From the NCBI RefSeq assembly GCF_004014875.1, contig NZ_CP034929.1, forward strand, positions 2,232,001 to 2,296,000: DNA of 64,000 nt, given 5' to 3'. A program made the translations under genes and the position numbers. Origin of the DNA: Nocardioides yefusunii (GTDB taxonomy: Bacteria > Actinomycetota > Actinomycetes > Propionibacteriales > Nocardioidaceae). Shown piece after piece: positions 1-8,094 of this stretch (position 1 is its first letter; every line of letters starts with the position of its first letter). The notes under the pieces are model-generated. The model did not search any database. It was not told the origin of the DNA and saw only the letters and a program-made list of their open reading frames with translations.

Positions 1-842
1 ACGGCCAGCACCTGCCCTCGCGGCAACTCCTCAACCAGCGTGTCGTGCAGGACGATGCGTCGTGTCGAGCCGAAACCCGAGACCCACGCGTTGTAGGTCG
101 TGGTCCGACGTGAAGCGTCCGCGACGACCACGTCGCCCACGTCGACCCCCTCATCCTGCGCGAGGGCCATCACGGCATCGCGTAGTTCGCCCTGCGGAAG
201 CGGACTGAACTGGTTGTGGAGCGGCTCCACGAAGACCGGGTAGAGCCACGAGCCGGACACCACGAGCACCGCCAGAACACATCCCACCAACACCGGCCAG
301 AACCGCGGCAGGCGCCTCAGGGCGCCCAGGACCAACAGCACGAGCAGCACCTGAACGACGATCGACGAGGCCAACCCCACCCCCACGTCACGGAGCCAAC
401 CGGTCCAGTCCTGCGTACTGATCCCGTGGTCGACACGGTTGCGGAAAGCGCCGTAGGAGAGCGGCAACGTGATGAGCCGCTGCCCGAGCAGGAGCAGGCC
501 GACCGCCAGCGCCGACGTCATCCACCACGGCCCCCGCCACTGTCCGAACCACGCGCGAACGCGGGTCGAACTCGCCACCACGACGTACCACAGCAGGGTG
601 AGCACCAGCGAGGTCCAGCTCCAGAAGCGGGCCCGATCGGTGTACTCGTCCACCCGCGCGAGGTGGGTGGCGGTGAAGAGTTCGTCCTCGAGACCGACGG
701 GAACGACCGGGGCAGTGCTCCACGGAACCCAGAACGCGCTGAGCAGAGCCAGCCCCACCGCCCCCAGGGCGACGACGACCAGCGAGACCGAACGCGTCGT
801 CACCCGCGCGGTCGGACGCCCCTCAGCGCTGTGCAGCAACAT
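1..842 (-). CDS. M48 family (Ste24/CAAX-type) membrane metalloprotease, truncated by window edge
   Basis: The reverse strand reads open from ATG at 842 to the left edge, about 280 residues, so the C-terminal part is missing. Several hydrophobic segments lie near residues 20-40, 75-92, 108-128, 155-178 and 183-200. They are followed by the stretch TTTYNAWVSGFGSTRRIVL near residue 255, typical of Ste24/HtpX-like M48 peptidases just before their HExxH zinc motif. The HExxH itself would lie just beyond base 1 and cannot be seen. The family cleaves membrane or prenylated substrates in the cytoplasmic membrane; the bacterial role is generally unknown. Transcribed in the same direction as the NlpC/P60 gene upstream. 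Confidence 0.75.
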   Translation of the reverse strand, partial: MLLHSAEGRPTARVTTRSVSLVVVALGAVGLALLSAFWVPWSTAPVVPVGLEDELFTATHLARVDEYTDRARFWSWTSLVLTLLWYVVVASSTRVRAWFGQWRGPWWMTSALAVGLLLLGQRLITLPLSYGAFRNRVDHGISTQDWTGWLRDVGVGLASSIVVQVLLVLLVLGALRRLPRFWPVLVGCVLAVLVVSGSWLYPVFVEPLHNQFSPLPQGELRDAVMALAQDEGVDVGDVVVADASRRTTTYNAWVSGFGSTRRIVLHDTLVEELPRGQVLA

Positions 843-888
843 GGGTGCCTCCTCGGCCCACGGACCCGACGTCGCTCACTGCTCGGGC

Positions 889-1908
889 TCAGCCCGGACG
901 GACGGCTCCGGAGAAGGGCATCTGGAACACGGGGGCGACCCGGACACCGGTGCGCGGGTTGGCCGCGTCGACGATCTTGCCGTTGCCGATGTAGATGCCG
1001 ACGTGGCTGATCGGGCTGTAGTAGAAGACGAGGTCGCCGGGCTGGAGTTCGTTGCGCGAGACCTTGCGGCCCTGGGCGTACTGCAGCGCGGACGAGTGCG
1101 GCAGCGAGACGCCGGCCTGGGCCCAAGCCATCATCGTCAGGCCGGAGCAGTCGAAAGCGTCGGGACCCACGGCGCCGTGGACGTAGCGGTCCCCGACCTG
1201 GGCCAGAGCGTAGGACACCGCGGCCTTGGCACGTCCGGAGACGGGCACATCCGCGAGTTCGGGAGCCTCAGGAGACTTGACCTTCTCGATCGCGGCGCGC
1301 TCGGCAGGCCGGAGGCCGTCGAGCACCTTCTTGGCCTCGGCGAGCTTGGACTCCACCTCGGCCTTCTCGGTGGCCAAGGCCTTGGTGGTCTTCTTGACCT
1401 CGCCGCGTCGCTCACGGGTCGCCTCCTGGCGGAGGTCAAGGGCGGCCACCTCGGCGGTGTAGCCCGAGAGCAGTGCGTCCTGGAGGTCGTTGAACGACTC
1501 CAGCGTGCTCAGCTGGGCGAGGAAGCTGGCGGGGTCCTCGGAGACGATGACCTGGCCGACGGTGTTGACACCCTCGCCCTGGTACTGACGCACGACCGAG
1601 TCACGGACCTGCTCACGCACGGTGTTCATGCGACGGTTCTGACGCTTCTCGTCCGAGGACAGCGAGGAGACCTCGGAGTCGAGGTCACCCAGACGCTCCT
1701 TGGCGTCGTTGAGCCGCTCCTGAGCCTGTTCGGCCTGCTGGTAGAGACGGTCGACCTTGGCCGACGCCTCCTCCACGGTGGGCTCAGCCTGGGCGGGGAG
1801 AACGGCAGCAGCGCCGGCGACAGCGAGGACGGCCAGCATGCCCACGGAGCGTCGGACACCTCGGGCCTGACGGATCCGGTGGGCGTGGCTCGTGCGGTCG
1901 GTCGTCAC
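889..1908 (-). CDS. Secreted NlpC/P60 peptidoglycan endopeptidase with N-terminal coiled coil (RipA-like)
   Basis: A 339-residue exported hydrolase. A basic N terminus and hydrophobic segment (residues 22-41, ending AQA) form a signal peptide. Residues about 45-110 and 155-205 are charged, heptad-like coiled coil. The C-terminal NlpC/P60 domain (about 225-339) shows the catalytic Cys254 in DCSG, His302 in SHVGIYIG and a polar third residue, probably Asn317. Such proteins cut D-Glu-diaminopimelate bonds in stem peptides, commonly at division; the coiled coil often keeps them inactive or binds partners. GTG start with GAGGAG about 11 bases upstream. The usual W of the YVWGG motif is replaced (YVHGA). 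Confidence 0.88.
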   Translation of the reverse strand: MTTDRTSHAHRIRQARGVRRSVGMLAVLAVAGAAAVLPAQAEPTVEEASAKVDRLYQQAEQAQERLNDAKERLGDLDSEVSSLSSDEKRQNRRMNTVREQVRDSVVRQYQGEGVNTVGQVIVSEDPASFLAQLSTLESFNDLQDALLSGYTAEVAALDLRQEATRERRGEVKKTTKALATEKAEVESKLAEAKKVLDGLRPAERAAIEKVKSPEAPELADVPVSGRAKAAVSYALAQVGDRYVHGAVGPDAFDCSGLTMMAWAQAGVSLPHSSALQYAQGRKVSRNELQPGDLVFYYSPISHVGIYIGNGKIVDAANPRTGVRVAPVFQMPFSGAVRPG

Positions 1909-1968
1909 GGGTGACGTTCTCCTCTGCTGTCCTGGGTGAGCGGGAGGCCCACCCGAGCGTGCGTCGCG

Positions 1969-1974
1969 AGTTTA
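1969..1974 (-). promoter_or_regulatory. Candidate -10 box for the NlpC/P60 gene
   Basis: TAAACT on the minus strand, about 60 bases before the GTG at 1908. No convincing -35 partner is visible, so this is tentative. Confidence 0.35.
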
Positions 1975-2035
1975 GACCGCAGTGTTCTCGCGGCCCAAGG
2001 TGGTCCGCCCCCTGAAGCGAGGACGGACGGGTACA

Positions 2036-2072
2036 CCGCAGGGAGCGAGCCGTGTGGGCCCGCTCCCTGCGG
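2036..2072 (-). terminator. Hairpin terminator after the zinc-ribbon gene
   Basis: A perfect 12-bp inverted repeat (arms 2036-2047 and 2061-2072, CCGCAGGGAGCG) lies just past the stop of the small minus-strand gene. There is no U tract, as is common in actinobacteria. Confidence 0.7.
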
Positions 2073-2080
2073 CGTCTGGA

Positions 2081-2335
2081 TCAGTTGGCCTGGTCCGAGG
2101 CGTCGACGGCGTTGCGGTCGACGAGCTCGATCGCGTCGGAGCGACCACACCAGCGGCAACTGATCGACTCGACCTCTTCACCCTTGAGCTCGGTGTGCTC
2201 GACGACGACGTCGCCGGCGAGGTCGAGGTGCCAGAACTCGGTGGTGCGGCGGGTGCGCGTGACGTCGAACCTGGTCAGGTTGCCGCACCCCGCACACCGC
2301 AGTCGAGTAGTGGTTCCGGGGAGTTCAACAGTCAC
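2081..2335 (-). CDS. Small zinc-ribbon protein of unknown function
   Basis: 84 residues with two CxxC knuckles (CAGC near residue 14, CRWC near residue 60), the layout of a zinc ribbon. It starts at GTG with AAGGG nine bases upstream, and has its own hairpin downstream. It is divergent from the exonuclease/GIY-YIG gene, sharing the region 2336-2423. Short conserved proteins of this kind occur in actinobacteria, but I do not recognise a function; a structural or nucleic-acid-binding zinc site is the only supported statement. Confidence 0.75.
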   Translation of the reverse strand: MTVELPGTTTRLRCAGCGNLTRFDVTRTRRTTEFWHLDLAGDVVVEHTELKGEEVESISCRWCGRSDAIELVDRNAVDASDQAN

Positions 2336-2385
2336 CTCAAGCGCCCTTCATCAGTCACAGCTTTCGGTCACAGCCTAGTCGCGGT

Positions 2386-2416
2386 TTGCGAACGTGTCGG
2401 CGGCGGTCCCTACCGT
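2386..2416 (+). promoter_or_regulatory. Leaderless promoter of the exonuclease/GIY-YIG gene
   Basis: -35 TTGCGA (2386-2391), 19-base spacer, -10 TACCGT (2411-2416), then seven bases to the ATG at 2424. The expected transcription start falls on or next to the start codon, which favours this ATG over one ten codons upstream at 2394. Confidence 0.6.
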
Positions 2417-2423
2417 TGGGTTC

Positions 2424-4187
2424 ATGAGCACCACAGGCGTCCCGATGTGGGACGACCAACTCCCCCTCTCCTCACTCGGTCGCCCCCTCGCCGACCTCAC
2501 CTTCACCGTCGTCGACCTCGAGACCACGGGCGGCTCCGCGGCGAAGGGCGCGATGATCACCGAGATCGGCGCAGTGCAGGTGCGTGGCGGCGAGGTGTTG
2601 GGTGAGTTCGCGACCCTGGTCGACCCCTGCGGACCGATCCCTCCGTTCATCGCTCGACTGACCGGCATCGACGACGCGATGGTGGACGGCGCTCCCCGGA
2701 TCGAGTCGGTCCTGCCCGCCTTCCTCGAGTTCGCGGCGGGGACGGTGCTCGTGGCCCACAACGCTCCCTTCGACGTCGGCTTCCTCAAGCACTTCGCCCA
2801 GGAGCAGGGTCGGGAGTGGCCCGGCTTCGAGGTGGTCGACACCGTCACCGTGGCCCGGCGCGTGGTCACCCGGGACGAGGCCCCCAACTGCAAACTGGAG
2901 ACGCTGGCCAAGCTCTTCTCCGCCAGCACCACACCGGTCCACCGGGCCCTCGACGACGCGCGAGCGACCGTCGACGTGCTGCACGCGCTGATCGGTCGCC
3001 TCGGTGGACAAGGGGTCCAGACACTGGAGGAACTGCGCAGCTGGTCGGGGCAGGTCAGCGACGCGCAGCGACGCAAGCGCAACCTCGCCGACGGCCTGCC
3101 GACCGGCCCCGGGGTCTACGTCTTCGAGGACGCCGCGGGCCTCCCGCTCTACGTCGGCACGTCACGCAACGTCCGCAAACGGGTGCAGACCTACTTCACC
3201 GCGTCGGAGAGCCGGAGTCGGATGCGCGACATGGTTGCACTGGCGGAGCGGGTGCGCGCGATCGAGTGTGCGACACCGTTGGAGGCCGCGGTGCGCGAAC
3301 TCCGCCTCATCGCCGCCCACAAGCCGCGCTTCAACCGACGTTCCCGGACTGCGGAGAAGACGGTCTTCGTCAAGGTCACCGACGAGGCGTGGCCCCGCCT
3401 CTCGATCGTCCGGTCGACGACGGAGAACGACGTCGTACTCGGCGCGTTCCCCCGTCGCAGTGCTGCCGAATCGTTCGTCGAGACCCTGCACGAGACGTTC
3501 ACCCTGCGCCAGTGCGGTGGCCGGATGCCAGCCAAGGGCACCGGGTCCTCGTGCGCCCTGGCTGATCTGGGGCGCTGTTCGGCCCCCTGCGTAGGCGGTG
3601 TCACTCGCGAGGAGTACTTCCTCACCCTCGACGCCCTGCGTGCCTCGGCCCACAGCAGCCCCGGCCCCGTGCTCGCCTCGCTCTCCGAACGGATGGCCGT
3701 GCGCGCCGAGCAGGAACGCTACGAGGAGGCGGCTGACCTTCGGGACCGTGCCGTCCGGTTCGCACGCGCCACGGCACGGCACCAGCGCCTGCGTGCCTTC
3801 ACCGCGGTCGCAGCGCTGGTCGCGTCGCGACGCGAGGACGACGGGCACTGGTCGGTGCATGTGTTCGCCCACGGCCGACTCACTGCCGCCGGGGTGATCC
3901 CGCCCCGTGCCGATGCCTGGGAGTACGTCCGGGTGCTCAAGGCTGGCGCCGAGACGGTGGTGCCGACTTCGGGACCACTGCCGGCAGCCACGTCGGAGGA
4001 GAGCGAACTCGCCCTGCGCTGGCTCGAGCAGGACGGCGTCCGTCTCGTCGAGGTCGAGGGCGCGTGGGCCTCCCCGTACCCCGGCGCCGGTTCGCACCTG
4101 TCGGTCTGGCAGCCGGCGGCGCAGGCGCGCGATGCCGCCGTCATCCCTTCGGAGCAGGGACTGACGGGCCGCCCGCGACGACGCTGA
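2424..4187 (+). CDS. DEDD (DnaQ-like) 3'-5' exonuclease fused to UvrC-like GIY-YIG nuclease, Cys4 and UVR regions
   Basis: 587 residues from the leaderless ATG. The N-terminal exonuclease has Asp31/Glu33 in VVDLETTG, HNAPFD near 112 and HRALDDA near 173, the Exo I-III motifs of DNA polymerase III epsilon-type nucleases. A GIY-YIG nuclease follows (GVYVF at 230, YVG at 243). Next are four cysteines at 364, 377, 385 and 389, spaced x12, x7, x3, close to the cysteine cluster of UvrC, and a UVR-like segment (ERYEEAADLRDR, about 431-442) which in UvrC binds UvrB. It lacks the C-terminal RNase H-like half of UvrC. The likely role is DNA repair incision or processing, related to Cho; the substrate is unknown. 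Confidence 0.88.
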   Translation: MSTTGVPMWDDQLPLSSLGRPLADLTFTVVDLETTGGSAAKGAMITEIGAVQVRGGEVLGEFATLVDPCGPIPPFIARLTGIDDAMVDGAPRIESVLPAFLEFAAGTVLVAHNAPFDVGFLKHFAQEQGREWPGFEVVDTVTVARRVVTRDEAPNCKLETLAKLFSASTTPVHRALDDARATVDVLHALIGRLGGQGVQTLEELRSWSGQVSDAQRRKRNLADGLPTGPGVYVFEDAAGLPLYVGTSRNVRKRVQTYFTASESRSRMRDMVALAERVRAIECATPLEAAVRELRLIAAHKPRFNRRSRTAEKTVFVKVTDEAWPRLSIVRSTTENDVVLGAFPRRSAAESFVETLHETFTLRQCGGRMPAKGTGSSCALADLGRCSAPCVGGVTREEYFLTLDALRASAHSSPGPVLASLSERMAVRAEQERYEEAADLRDRAVRFARATARHQRLRAFTAVAALVASRREDDGHWSVHVFAHGRLTAAGVIPPRADAWEYVRVLKAGAETVVPTSGPLPAATSEESELALRWLEQDGVRLVEVEGAWASPYPGAGSHLSVWQPAAQARDAAVIPSEQGLTGRPRRR

Positions 4188-4237
4188 CACGTGCCGTCAC
4201 GGGCCGTCACAGGACAGCGCGTCGGCCAGACCGTGGG

Positions 4238-4516
4238 TCAGTCGAGTCCCAGCGCGAACGCCGAGTCGAGGTCGTGCTGGGAGTAGGCGCGGAACGCGAT
4301 GTGCGTCTCGGTCTCCAGAACGCCCTCCACCTTGTTGAGTCGGTCCGCCACCACCGCTGCGATGTCCTCGTGCTGACGGACCCGCACCAGCGCGATCAGG
4401 TCGATCTTGCCGGTCACGGAGTAGACCTCGCTGACTCCCTCGAGGGACGCGATCGCCTCGGCGACCTCGGGGATACGGTTGACTTCGGCCTTGACGAAGA
4501 CGATGGCGGTGATCAT
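4238..4516 (-). CDS. Stand-alone Lrp/AsnC ligand-binding (RAM) domain protein
   Basis: 92 residues covering only the alpha-beta RAM domain of Lrp/AsnC regulators, without the DNA-binding helix-turn-helix. Such SraA-like proteins form ring oligomers that bind amino acids; a direct DNA-binding role is not supported. Start ATG at 4516, with -10 TAACGT (minus strand, 4523-4528) six bases upstream, implying a leaderless transcript. It converges with the exonuclease/GIY-YIG gene and is divergent from the surface-glycan unit at 4612. Confidence 0.88.
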   Translation of the reverse strand: MITAIVFVKAEVNRIPEVAEAIASLEGVSEVYSVTGKIDLIALVRVRQHEDIAAVVADRLNKVEGVLETETHIAFRAYSQHDLDSAFALGLD

Positions 4517-4522
4517 GGGTTC

Positions 4523-4528
4523 ACGTTA
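4523..4528 (-). promoter_or_regulatory. -10 box of leaderless Lrp-type gene
   Basis: TAACGT on the minus strand, six bases before the ATG at 4516. Confidence 0.5.
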
Positions 4529-4611
4529 CCCACGTCCCGGCAGGCCCCCGCAAGGCGATCGAATTCAGCATTCCGGCCCTCCTGTCCGGCTCGGCGTGAG
4601 AATGTCGAGCC

Positions 4612-6033
4612 GTGTCCAATGCTCCTTCCCTCGTCTCGCGCCTGCGAGACGCCGGACCGCTGCTGCTCCTCGTCGCTCTCGTGGCGGTGATCGTGAGGGC
4701 AGTGCTACGCCCCGTGACCAACGCCGACACGTTCTTCCATCTGCGCCTGGGGGATGAGTTCCGCGCCGATTGGAGCATCTCCTCCCCGGGAACCGTCACC
4801 GAGTTCGCGAACCGGGACTGGACGAGCACCCAATGGCTCGCCCAGCTCGGCATGGCCCAGGCCGAAGCGTGGGGTGGCCTCCGGGGAGTGGCCGTCCTGA
4901 CCGCTCTCGCAGTTGTGTTTCTCGCCTTCTCGTTCTACTTCAGCACTAGATTCGCGGGGACCTTCGCTTGGTCGGCGCTGATCATCCCTGTCGCTCTCTT
5001 TTCCTGCGCCATGTACCTCACCGGGCGCCCCCAGGTGCTCAGCTACGCCTTCGCCGCGCTGGTAACCGGTGCGTGGGCGAGCAGCCTGCGCAGCGGACGC
5101 ACTCCCTGGTGGACCATCGGGCTGACGTGGTTGTGGTCCGCCCTCCACGGCATGTGGCCGGTCGCCCTCCTCGTGGGAGCCACCGCCGTGTTGGGCATGG
5201 CGGTCGACCGCTCCGTGCGCCCGCGCCAACTCGGCAAGCACGCCACGTGCTTGACCGCGTCAGCCCTGATCGTGTTGATCTCACCCGTAGGTCTCGACGT
5301 CTACCGGGCCGTCTTCAGGGTGGGAGCGATCAGCGAGTACTTCCTCGAATGGGGGCCCGCCAACTTCCGCAACCTTACGGGTGTGCTCGCAGTGTTGTTG
5401 GTGCTCGCAACCATCGTGCTGGCCAGTCGCAAACGCGACTCGGGATGGGCCCCTCTGCTTCTCGCTCTTCTGTCATGCGCTTGGATCCTCTACTCCGCCC
5501 GCACAGTGCCGATCGGAGTCGCCATGTCCGTACCACTGCTGGCTCTTCTCGGCACCGATCCCGGCAGCGCCCGACGCATACCGTGGGAGATACCCATCGT
5601 CGTCATCGCTGCAGCGGAGATCGCTGTGTCCTGCACAGTGTGGTCCAAGGGACTCGAGCAGGACCCTCGCGCGACGAGCGCAGCACATGCCTCGGTGGAC
5701 TCACTCCCCCACGGCACAGCCCTGCTCAACGACTGGGGCGAAGGCGGCTACGACATGTGGCGGCACCGCGATCTCCAGATCTTGATGCATGGCTACGGCG
5801 ACATGTTCACCAACTCCGAGCTGAAGCGGAACTACAACCTTTCACGACTCGAGCCCGGCTGGTACCAGGAGATCACGGGTCTCGGACTCCGCGAGGCGCT
5901 GTTGCCGAGCGAAAGCGCTCTCACCGCAGCCCTGATCGAGGACAAGGGCTGGGTGGTCGTCGCGAAGGACATCGCGCCGCGCAAACGGGATGTCGACGCG
6001 ACAACACCGATGACGCACCTCCGGGCACCGTGA
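4612..6033 (+). CDS. Polytopic membrane protein of a surface-glycan locus, possible GT-C glycosyltransferase
   Basis: 473 residues with roughly ten hydrophobic segments up to residue 335 and a soluble C-terminal part. The loop after the first segment carries NADTFFHLRLGDEF, resembling the acidic D-x-D-T..HL..G motif of GT-C-type membrane proteins in polysaccharide loci. GTG start; a weak GAATGT lies six bases upstream, and no strong ribosome site is seen. It is followed by a flippase through a GTGA overlap at 6030-6033, so the two are translationally coupled. A polymerase (Wzy-like) role is an alternative. The exact reaction cannot be assigned from sequence alone. Confidence 0.7.
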   Translation: MSNAPSLVSRLRDAGPLLLLVALVAVIVRAVLRPVTNADTFFHLRLGDEFRADWSISSPGTVTEFANRDWTSTQWLAQLGMAQAEAWGGLRGVAVLTALAVVFLAFSFYFSTRFAGTFAWSALIIPVALFSCAMYLTGRPQVLSYAFAALVTGAWASSLRSGRTPWWTIGLTWLWSALHGMWPVALLVGATAVLGMAVDRSVRPRQLGKHATCLTASALIVLISPVGLDVYRAVFRVGAISEYFLEWGPANFRNLTGVLAVLLVLATIVLASRKRDSGWAPLLLALLSCAWILYSARTVPIGVAMSVPLLALLGTDPGSARRIPWEIPIVVIAAAEIAVSCTVWSKGLEQDPRATSAAHASVDSLPHGTALLNDWGEGGYDMWRHRDLQILMHGYGDMFTNSELKRNYNLSRLEPGWYQEITGLGLREALLPSESALTAALIEDKGWVVVAKDIAPRKRDVDATTPMTHLRAP

Positions 6034-7343
6034 ACTCAACCGGGACCGGGAACGGGAACGGGAACGGGAACGACGAGTCGACGGCACCCTTGGCAGGCCG
6101 TCAGGTACTGTCCACTGGGGCAGGATTCGCCGCGTCCGTCGTCCTCACCGCTCTCGCCCAGTTCTTCACGTTCCCCGTCCTGATCAGTTCTTTGGGGGCT
6201 GACCAGTGGGGCGGGTTGACCGTCGGCACCACCCTCGGTGTCCTGACGGCTTCTCTTGCCAGCTGGGGTTGGGCAACGACGGGAGGGGCCCGCACCGCGG
6301 CCCTTTCACCGGATGCGCGAGCGGTGTGGGTCCGAGCTGCCATCACCGTGAGCTGGCTGCTCGCGCCTGTCGCTTGCGCCGTGGTCATGGCAGTCACGTC
6401 CGTGGTGCCGACTGCCGACCAGACAGCAACCCGACTGGCTGCCTTCGTGTCCGTGGTTCAGATAGGCATGACGCCGGCCTGGTTCTACGTGGGGACCAAG
6501 GCCCCCGGACGCCTGTTCATCTTGACAACCGTTCCCACCATGACCGGGATCCTCTCGGGCGCTCTTCTCGCCCACCTGACCGGTGACGCCAAGACCCACG
6601 CCGGCGCCAACCTGGTGGCGACGCTGACCGCGATGGCACTCGTCCAGAACGACGTCCTCAGGTCGACACGGTCGAGATCGCACACGCTCACGCGAGCGGA
6701 GCTGCGCTGGGCCATGACGGCCCAGGCTCCCGGCCTGACCGCAGGACTGCTCGCCGCGTTCAACAGTTGCCTGCCGATCCTTGTGGTGGCGCGCTGGTTC
6801 CCCACCGGCCTCCCCACATTCGCGCTGGGCGAACGCCTTTACCGCATGGCGCTCTCCCTCTCCCTTCCGGTGGCCCAGAGCCTGCACGGGCATGTCCCAT
6901 CGGCCTCCGGCGCCCTGACGCTACGGCGCATGGCGACGGCTCTGGTTCCGCTCACGATGGTCGCCACTGCCATCGGAGCAGGATTCGCCACTGCCCTTCC
7001 TGCAGCGTCACGGATCTACACACGTGGTGACATCATCATGGAATGGCCGACCGCAGTGTGCTTCGGGATCGCCTTGTCCTGCCTGGTCGTGACGTCGTCC
7101 CTGGGAGTCGCCGGACTCGATGCCTCGGGCCACTCCGTCGGACTAGTGCGGGCTAGTGTCTGCGGCCTGGTGGTGTGCCTCGTGACCTGTGCGGCAGCCG
7201 CCGTCTGGGCGCCTTCGGCCGGAGGAGTGGCCGGAGCGGTGTGTGCCGCGGAGGCATGCGTGCTGGCGGTTCAGATCCGAGAACTGAGCCGTGTCCAGAA
7301 ACTCATCCCCACCGGCGACGCAACATCGCCACGGCCTTCCTGA
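6030..7343 (+). CDS. Polysaccharide flippase-like (Wzx/MATE-type) membrane protein
   Basis: 437 residues with about twelve hydrophobic segments, compatible with the oligosaccharide/polysaccharide flippase (Wzx, MurJ/MATE) fold; no diagnostic residue motif is available. The GTG at 6030 overlaps the upstream stop (GTGA). Reading further upstream in this frame gives an Arg/His-rich shadow of the previous gene, so that is excluded. Residues about 4-15 are a Gly-Asn repeat encoded by a tandem hexamer. The last 41 bases overlap the 3' end of the convergent DUF4422 gene. Expected role: moving lipid-linked glycan units across the membrane. Confidence 0.75.
   Translation: MNSTGTGNGNGNGNDESTAPLAGRQVLSTGAGFAASVVLTALAQFFTFPVLISSLGADQWGGLTVGTTLGVLTASLASWGWATTGGARTAALSPDARAVWVRAAITVSWLLAPVACAVVMAVTSVVPTADQTATRLAAFVSVVQIGMTPAWFYVGTKAPGRLFILTTVPTMTGILSGALLAHLTGDAKTHAGANLVATLTAMALVQNDVLRSTRSRSHTLTRAELRWAMTAQAPGLTAGLLAAFNSCLPILVVARWFPTGLPTFALGERLYRMALSLSLPVAQSLHGHVPSASGALTLRRMATALVPLTMVATAIGAGFATALPAASRIYTRGDIIMEWPTAVCFGIALSCLVVTSSLGVAGLDASGHSVGLVRASVCGLVVCLVTCAAAAVWAPSAGGVAGAVCAAEACVLAVQIRELSRVQKLIPTGDATSPRPS
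6042..6071 (+). repeat. Tandem hexanucleotide repeat at the flippase start
   Basis: One GGGACC copy and four perfect GGGAAC copies in a row, encoding alternating Gly and Asn at the N terminus of the flippase-like protein. Copy-number changes would add or remove Gly-Asn pairs without shifting frame. Confidence 0.9.
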
Positions 7344-8094
7344 GCACCGGCTCGCCGCCCACCTGAACCACGCGTCGGCGCAAAACCCTCAGCTCCGGAT
7401 GTCCTTCGATCCACACGTTGAGGAGACGCTCACCGAGAAACCCCAGGGCCCGAGCCTGATAGGCGTTCCGCCCATCCAGATCGATGTGACTCTCCACCTT
7501 CTCGAGCACTTCGAACAACCATGCGCAGTACGCCTCGGCATGCTCAGGACGCGCCAGGAACATGTTGTAGAGGCTCAATGATCTGCGCTGCATCACCCGA
7601 TTCCACGCCGGCAGCAGATGAGGCGAGCACTCCTCCAGGACCTGTTCCACCACCGACAGGTCGCTCTCCACGTGCGCGTGGGCATAGTGTGAACGGACTG
7701 TCTCGACGACGTAGTAACGTCTCCGCGGGAGCACCACGTCGAAGTCTGCCAGCAACCCTGCCGCTTCGATCCCGGACAGGACTCGCGTGCCCTTCGGCCC
7801 TTGCGCCTCGCCTCTGAAGTAGCGCCGATAATGGCTCAGCCCAAGGCCTGACGGGTTCTCGCGGTTGCACCAGACCCAGTAGAGGGCTGTGAGCTCGCAC
7901 CAATGAGCGTTGCGCTCTGAGATCGAGTGGCCCTCGTGGTCTCCGTACGTACCCGCGACTGGGCTCGCCAACGCTCGACCAGCATGCACCGGCAGGTACA
8001 TGCGGTCCTCGGCAAAGACAGCCGGGGCGTGGGTGGCGATCACCATGGCGGGCAGGGACCCGACGTCAGAAGACATCTGCGCCCATGGAGTCAC
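7303..8094 (-). CDS. DUF4422 protein, probable glycosyltransferase
   Basis: 263 residues. Signature pieces of DUF4422 are visible: YLPVHAG near 33, SISERN and CELTALYWVW near 57-75, GLSHYRRYF near 84-92, NMFLA near 176 and GFLGERLLNVW near 217-227. The family sits in exopolysaccharide and O-antigen loci and is regarded as glycosyltransferase-related; the sugar is unknown. GTG start with GGAGAG seven bases upstream. It overlaps the preceding GT-C-like gene by 29 bases and the convergent flippase by 41 bases. Last gene of the minus-strand glycan unit 10803-7303. Confidence 0.85.
   Translation of the reverse strand: MTPWAQMSSDVGSLPAMVIATHAPAVFAEDRMYLPVHAGRALASPVAGTYGDHEGHSISERNAHWCELTALYWVWCNRENPSGLGLSHYRRYFRGEAQGPKGTRVLSGIEAAGLLADFDVVLPRRRYYVVETVRSHYAHAHVESDLSVVEQVLEECSPHLLPAWNRVMQRRSLSLYNMFLARPEHAEAYCAWLFEVLEKVESHIDLDGRNAYQARALGFLGERLLNVWIEGHPELRVLRRRVVQVGGEPVLRKAVAMLRRRWG

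Noticed and set aside
1909..2080. Possible ydaO (cyclic di-AMP) riboswitch before the NlpC/P60 gene
   Set aside because: Such genes can carry one, but the region lacks the conserved sequence blocks and the candidate leader is only about 55 bases.
4968..6029. N-terminal extension of the flippase frame
   Set aside because: The 354 extra codons read Arg/His/Pro-rich and lie over the upstream membrane-protein gene; the GTGA junction at 6030 is the start.
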